A stretch of 64,000 bases of DNA from Telopea speciosissima (Eukaryota; Streptophyta; Magnoliopsida; Proteales; Proteaceae). How positions within the stretch are numbered: position 1 is the stretch's first letter; every line of letters starts with the position of its first letter. Made by a program: the position numbers and the translations under genes. The DNA is taken from NCBI RefSeq assembly GCF_018873765.1, contig NC_057916.1:33703501-33767500 (forward strand), in the 5' to 3' direction. The notes under the pieces were generated by a model. The model was not told the origin of the DNA and searched no databases. It was given only the letters and a program-made list of their open reading frames with translations. Below, in pieces: positions 59,293 through 64,000 of this stretch.

Positions 59293-60220
59293 AAAAGAAA
59301 AAGACATAGGTATGAGTTGTCGGCAATATAGATATGTATCGGCAAAAAGCCATTTTTTCACCAAAAACCTAGGGTTCAAGTAGACTAACCAATATGGAAT
59401 GCAAGGAAATTGGTGCATATTAGCCAAGCACCGGTGGACATGAGAAGAGTTGATCCACTGACCAACCTTCGGAAAGATACTCCACTGAGCATTGCCAACC
59501 ATTAGGCCAATGTACCGCATGTTCAGTAATAGTACGTACTCACATAAATGGCCAAAAACGATTTTTGGCATAATAGATAAATGGATCTTGACTCTCATGG
59601 TTTTTTCTATTATTTTGATTTTTCTATAAATATAAATAAGGTCCATAAATAATACCAAACACCTATAAAAATATTTTTGTGTCAAAAAAGCAAAAATAAA
59701 AATAAAACCAAAAAGAGCTTCAGACAACCTTTTCCCATAAATACAACCATGACCACAGTCTTGACAGGCGAAAACCAAAAAAAAATTACCATAAAAAGAG
59801 GGGCTTTCAGATCAAAACATGGAACCTTTTCTCTTTATCCAAAAAAATAAGAAAGAAGAAGACAGGCCAAAACCAGCCATCCAGTTCCAACCTGGATCAG
59901 CATGTCTAAAGGTTTTGGACTGGTGTGGTCGGTTCCAGTCTGGTCCCTGCTAGCTTCATATAGCAAGTACTGAACCTTGAAAGCTATGAAAGGAAGTAAA
60001 ACAATGCAATCGTCCATTGCACAGTACGTGGGGTACAACGTGTGTCAAGTGCCAACCAACCACAAGGAAGTGAAAGCTACAAATATAAAAAGCCTACCAC
60101 TTTGCTTATTTTGAATTATCCAGTAAGAGATTAAAAGAATCTGAACTGATGAACACCAAACTTAGTGGTTAATGGTGCTCGATCTGCTTGAGTGCCTTAA
60201 AATATCTTACTTTTGGGTGT

Positions 60221-60254
<34 letters not shown>

Positions 60255-60526
60255 TGTATGTGATTGTGGGATCACCACTTTGGTCAAATCGGCCACTTTG
60301 GTCAAATCGGATACAACACACTCACTTTTTTTTTGCCCTTTCTTTTGGGCCTTCTCGAAAGACAGTAAAGAGAGTGACGTTGAGCCTGTGGATCAGAGGA
60401 GTTGCTCTCCTTCCCCTTTTGCAACTCTCTCTTTTTTGAAGAAATGATAGTGATCAGTATTTTGAAATCCATGATTGAGTTTTGATTGCTCCACTACCTC
60501 TCTATATCCACCACCCTAAACAACTT
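59293..60526. other. Intergenic DNA
   Basis: Includes a CT microsatellite at about 60222-60248 and a 20-bp tandem duplication (CACTTTGGTCAAATCGG) at 60272-60311. No gene seen. Confidence 0.45.
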
Positions 60527-60998
60527 AGAGCCCATACCATTGGTGATTTTGCAGTAGAAATTGAAGATAATGAAAAGAGCTAACACACGATCACAAAAGA
60601 CAAAGGATTTAACGTGGTTCACCCCTAAGTAGGTAGATAGGCTACATCCACGGCGAGCAACAGGAATGATTTCATTATTTCTTCGAAAAAATGTTACAAA
60701 ACTCTCAAATCTCACACACCCATCCCAAAAGAGATAAGGATACTTTATATAAAAGCCCTAACCCAAAAAAAATATAAAAATACCCTTAGAAGCCCAAAAG
60801 ACCCATCTGGTCTAGTTCGGATCAAAACTAAACATATGTCAAAATACATATTGATTCGAAAGTCTTGACGAGCTCTACAAGGGTCAGGCTCTTAGCGCTA
60901 ATATATGCACTTTTAGGCCTTTTTGACACGTTTCGAAGCCGAAATGACCCTCCGAAGATTTCCCATGACCCTTTCTGGACCGAGATCAGGCTTCACCA
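60527..60998 (-). mobile_element. LTR, inverted relative of the fragment at 0.7 kb
   Basis: On the minus strand it starts TGGTGAAGCCTGATCTCGG and ends near CACCAATGGTATGGGCTC, where the last part looks like a damaged primer-binding site. It contains a TATA-like TTTATATAAAG (about 60744-60755) and CGTGGATGTAGCC then GTGAACCACGTTAAATCC. About 470 bp. No internal coding region on either side: a solo LTR or a remnant. Confidence 0.65.
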
Positions 60999-63151
60999 AT
61001 AACAACAACAAATAAAGGAAGCGAAACAACTTAGATAATTTGAAATGGACATTGAAGGTGTTGCTTTGGGGACCATTTCAATGGCAATTTTGTCTTTACA
61101 GGCATTTTCATGGCGTGCTAATTTTTAATTATAAAAGCTAAATATTAGATATATAGAGAATTAAAACATTGTTCTTAAACATTGACATTGGAAATGGTAT
61201 GTATCGATCCTAGTGATTTTGTTTGCACATTGTGTTAGGACATGGTTAAAACTCATCTTTAAAAGTTAGCCGTGAAAGAGAGGATGCCCAAGTACTTATA
61301 AGTCTCTACATCAGGCTACTCACAACTGATGTAGGATTCTTACTTTTGCCTTCCATGTAAAATCCAATAGACTGGTTGGGCAAAAAATTAGAAGCCTAAA
61401 ACTACTACACTCTATGTATTTCACCAATGAGTTACAGTATTGGCAGCTCTACTTGTGTAAAAAGTAAAATATATGTGTGACACAACCTCATGTGAAGCTG
61501 AAGATATTATAGTTGAGAGTAAAATCGGTTGATGAATCGGAGTCGACTCACGAGTCACAAGTTTGAAAAACACAATACTTCCAATAGATCCCATCTTCTA
61601 TATCAGAATTTGATCAGTTCCCAGTGTCCAGAACTACTCTCCTTGCCCGGCCCTAACCCAGCTAAGTAGCACACCAACAGGTAATAATAAGTAAGTACTA
61701 CTTACTCTTGTGCACAGCAGGAGCAGGACCTTTGTCATGTCTCCAAAAAGAAGGTTTGGTTTACTGTTTGGGTACACAGTACACATATATACAGCTAGCA
61801 GAGCATGTTTTATTATGTTGTCTTCCTTGCAGACTTGCAGAAGTAGTACGTTATGGCTTTCTTTTAGTCCTTTATTTGCAATTCCCTACAGCTTTTAGTT
61901 TTCACGAGGGGCTACTAGACTTGGCCCTTTACTCCTTAGCAGAGGAAAATATGTTAACCCGTATTTCCAAGTTACGATTTTGGGTGCTGCGAGAAGCAGA
62001 GAATAGTGATATACAATGAAGGCTGTCTTGTAGCTTATAGGGATTTGCATAATGATGGCACAGACGCCCCACAACACTTATTCCGATTTTATTTTTTCTT
62101 TTGGGGGATATCGACAGCCGACCACACACACACTCATATCAGGCCTTTTTTTCAAGTCCTTTTCTCTGTCAAACATATAATCAAACAAAACATGGGTCTC
62201 TCTCTCACACACATATAATCAAACAAAACATGGGTCTCTCTCATATCTCCTTCACCAAGAAATGAGTAAGAAAAGATGGGTTTGGTCTTGGAATCCCATC
62301 TCTTCTCTCAGTTGGGAACTCAGTCCTATACAAGCTATAACCACTACATGGGTCATGGCTCAATAGATTATACAGTAGAGCGGTCCATAAACTCCACATC
62401 TCCCAAAACTAAAAAAATAGAAGAAGAAGAACACATGAACCACAGAGTTACAAGCGTGCTTCCTTGTCATTCTCATTCCCTACAGAATAAAAGAATGTTC
62501 ACAACAAGACTACTAACCCCATCACACCATGGACACACGGGTCTTTTCTTTTTGATGTTTTTAAGGATTCTTTGATGTGGACACACACATTCATTTATTG
62601 GTTTTTCTTTCTTCTTCCGAGGACTCCTAATTTATTACCTTCCCATACTAAATACCATCATCTTCTCCTTAATTTTTTAAGTTAATTACTTTGTTATGGA
62701 CTTTAGATCTGCACCTGTGCTTGAGAGCTGAACCCAACATTCCCCCCTATTCATTAAAAATCATCATTTATGATAATAAAAAGTAAGTAAGATAGTTTTG
62801 TATTAAATTAAAACATGCTTTCATATCCATCCAAAGTATAGGAATAAATATAAGATATCTTATTCAGTTTCCGAGGTACCCCATTTCTAGATTGGTTGCA
62901 ATTTGCACTCTTCTTGTGTTTGCGTAATTTACACTTTCTGTCTTCCATGACCACTGCTTTATTTTATTGTTTAACGCCTTTTGAAACACTTTTTTTTTCT
63001 CATAAGCAAACATTCTTATCTCACCGTTGACCTAAAGGTGTGATCAGTCTTATTTGGTAGCGGCGTATTTTTATTTCCTATTATTTACCAAATTTTTTTT
63101 TTAAGATTGTATGTAGCACAATTACTACCCCCAATACATGCACAAAAAGGA
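60999..63151. other. Intergenic DNA
   Basis: No supported gene. 62170-62244 contains a two-copy tandem duplication of about 44 bp (ACATATAATCAAACAAAACA). The frame at 61708-62019 has no recognised family. Confidence 0.45.
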
Positions 63152-63340
63152 GAATTTTTTTCCTCTCCTGTTCGCTGCCCGGACACGACCGTGCTGTCCT
63201 CTCACATGGGGGTGCAAAATGATGATTTAACCTTGCCCGAACAGTGTGTTTGGGTAGGGGGTTAGGTCATCATTTCGCATCCCAATGTGAGGGGACAGCA
63301 CGGTCCTGTCTGGGCAATGGACAGGAGAGGATAACGATTC
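63152..63340. mobile_element. Mutator-like MITE (9-bp TSD CAAAAAGGA)
   Basis: Perfect CAAAAAGGA at 63143-63151 and 63341-63349. Ends GAATTTTTTTCCTCTCCTG and, inverted, GAATCGTTATCCTCTCCTG. Long arms continue through GACCGTGCTGTCC. Same family as 44085-44243. Confidence 0.88.
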
Positions 63341-63496
63341 CAAAAAGGAGCATGCATAAGGGGATGCTTACTCGTATTAGGTTCTCTTTTAAGTCATGTG
63401 ACAAAACCTAAACATTAGAACCTGTGAAGAAGAAGATCGAAGCAAACCAAAAGAGGAGGAGAGACCATGGAGAAGAAGATTTGTCTATAGATTCAG

Positions 63497-64000
63497 GATG
63501 CGTTTGGTTGCGTAAATCCACAGATGGTAATTTCGTAGAATCATGATTCTCAATTATTAAAATTGTTTGGCTGTGTAATTCCACAGAATTAAGAGAGCCA
63601 CCTGATTCCACTTTATGTACTTAAGTTGCTTCATTCCTGAGTATAGACCACTTGATTCCATGCATAGTACATTTAAATATCATGATTCAACCTAAAAATA
63701 ATATTTTTAATAATTAATAGTTATTAAAAAATATAACAGTAATATTTAATTAAATAAAACACTAATAGTTAACAAAATAAAATCTTATATTTTATTAAAT
63801 AAAATACCATTTTTTAGTTAAACACCATGATTAGATTTTTTAAATAAAGCACTAATAATCAATTAAATAAAGACTAATATTTGATTAAAAACTAATATTT
63901 TATCATCTGACAGACTCATGGTAACCAAACAGTTTTTCAAATAGTTTATTTTCCAAAATAACGAATCTATAGTTAGTAACTATGTGGTAACCATCCATAA
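63497..64000. repeat. Left part of an AT-rich TIR element running off the window
   Basis: GGATGCGTTTGGTTGCG at 63497 resembles the ends of plant MITEs. It is followed by about 300 bp of nearly pure A/T with a loose tandem word (TTAAATAAAACACTAATAG), then GGTAACCAAACAG in inverted sense near 63920. The right end is not in the window. Confidence 0.45.

Noticed and set aside
61708..62019. A 103-codon frame with several Cys and Leu-rich stretches
   Set aside because: No family, no conserved motif, and an overlapping frame in another phase of similar quality.
63180..63320. Inverted repeat as a transcription terminator
   Set aside because: It is the arm pair of a 9-bp-TSD miniature transposon, far from any gene end.

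Overview
This is AT-rich nuclear DNA of a flowering plant, most likely a dicot; nothing in it fixes the species. It has spliced genes with GT-AG introns, a plastid ATP sulfurylase with a miR395 site, a PLS-DYW pentatricopeptide protein, a plant-type autoinhibited Ca2+ pump, and many plant repeats (Copia and other LTR fragments, LINE and tRNA-derived SINE pieces, hAT-like and Mutator-like miniature elements).

Layout. 1-12.8 kb: one minus-strand neprosin-domain gene in six exons. It carries an in-frame stop and a deletion, and its 8.15-kb second intron holds a broken Copia element that itself contains a foreign LTR. 12.8-20.8 kb: repeats, including four short TIR elements and two related 1.4-1.7 kb hAT-like elements with 8-bp target duplications; one seems to carry a captured host exon. 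20.8-30 kb: an intact, intronless plasma-membrane-type Ca2+-ATPase (ACA12/13-like, 1032 aa), then a decayed paralogue whose P-domain segment is present twice, head to head, as a palindrome of about 1 kb. 30-35 kb: a hAT miniature element nested in a Mutator-like one, and a degenerate exon-like tandem array. 35.5-38.5 kb: a complete five-exon ATP sulfurylase gene (467 aa, minus strand). 39-54 kb: repeat-rich DNA with LINE RNase H remains, a 936-bp Mutator-like element with self-complementary ends, a SINE, an LTR-like block and long microsatellites. 54.8-56.6 kb: an intronless 600-aa DYW-class PPR gene (minus). 57-64 kb: repeats, with an LTR related to the one near position 700 but inverted, and another 9-bp-TSD miniature element.

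The three intact genes do not form a pathway: sulfate activation in plastids (regulated by miR395), Ca2+ export, and organelle RNA processing. I found no clear new biological system. The observation most worth testing is the inverted duplication in the Ca2+-ATPase pseudogene, which could yield hairpin RNA related to its intact neighbour. After that come the possible exon capture by a hAT-like element and the well-preserved series of nested insertions. All boundaries were read by eye, without alignment software.
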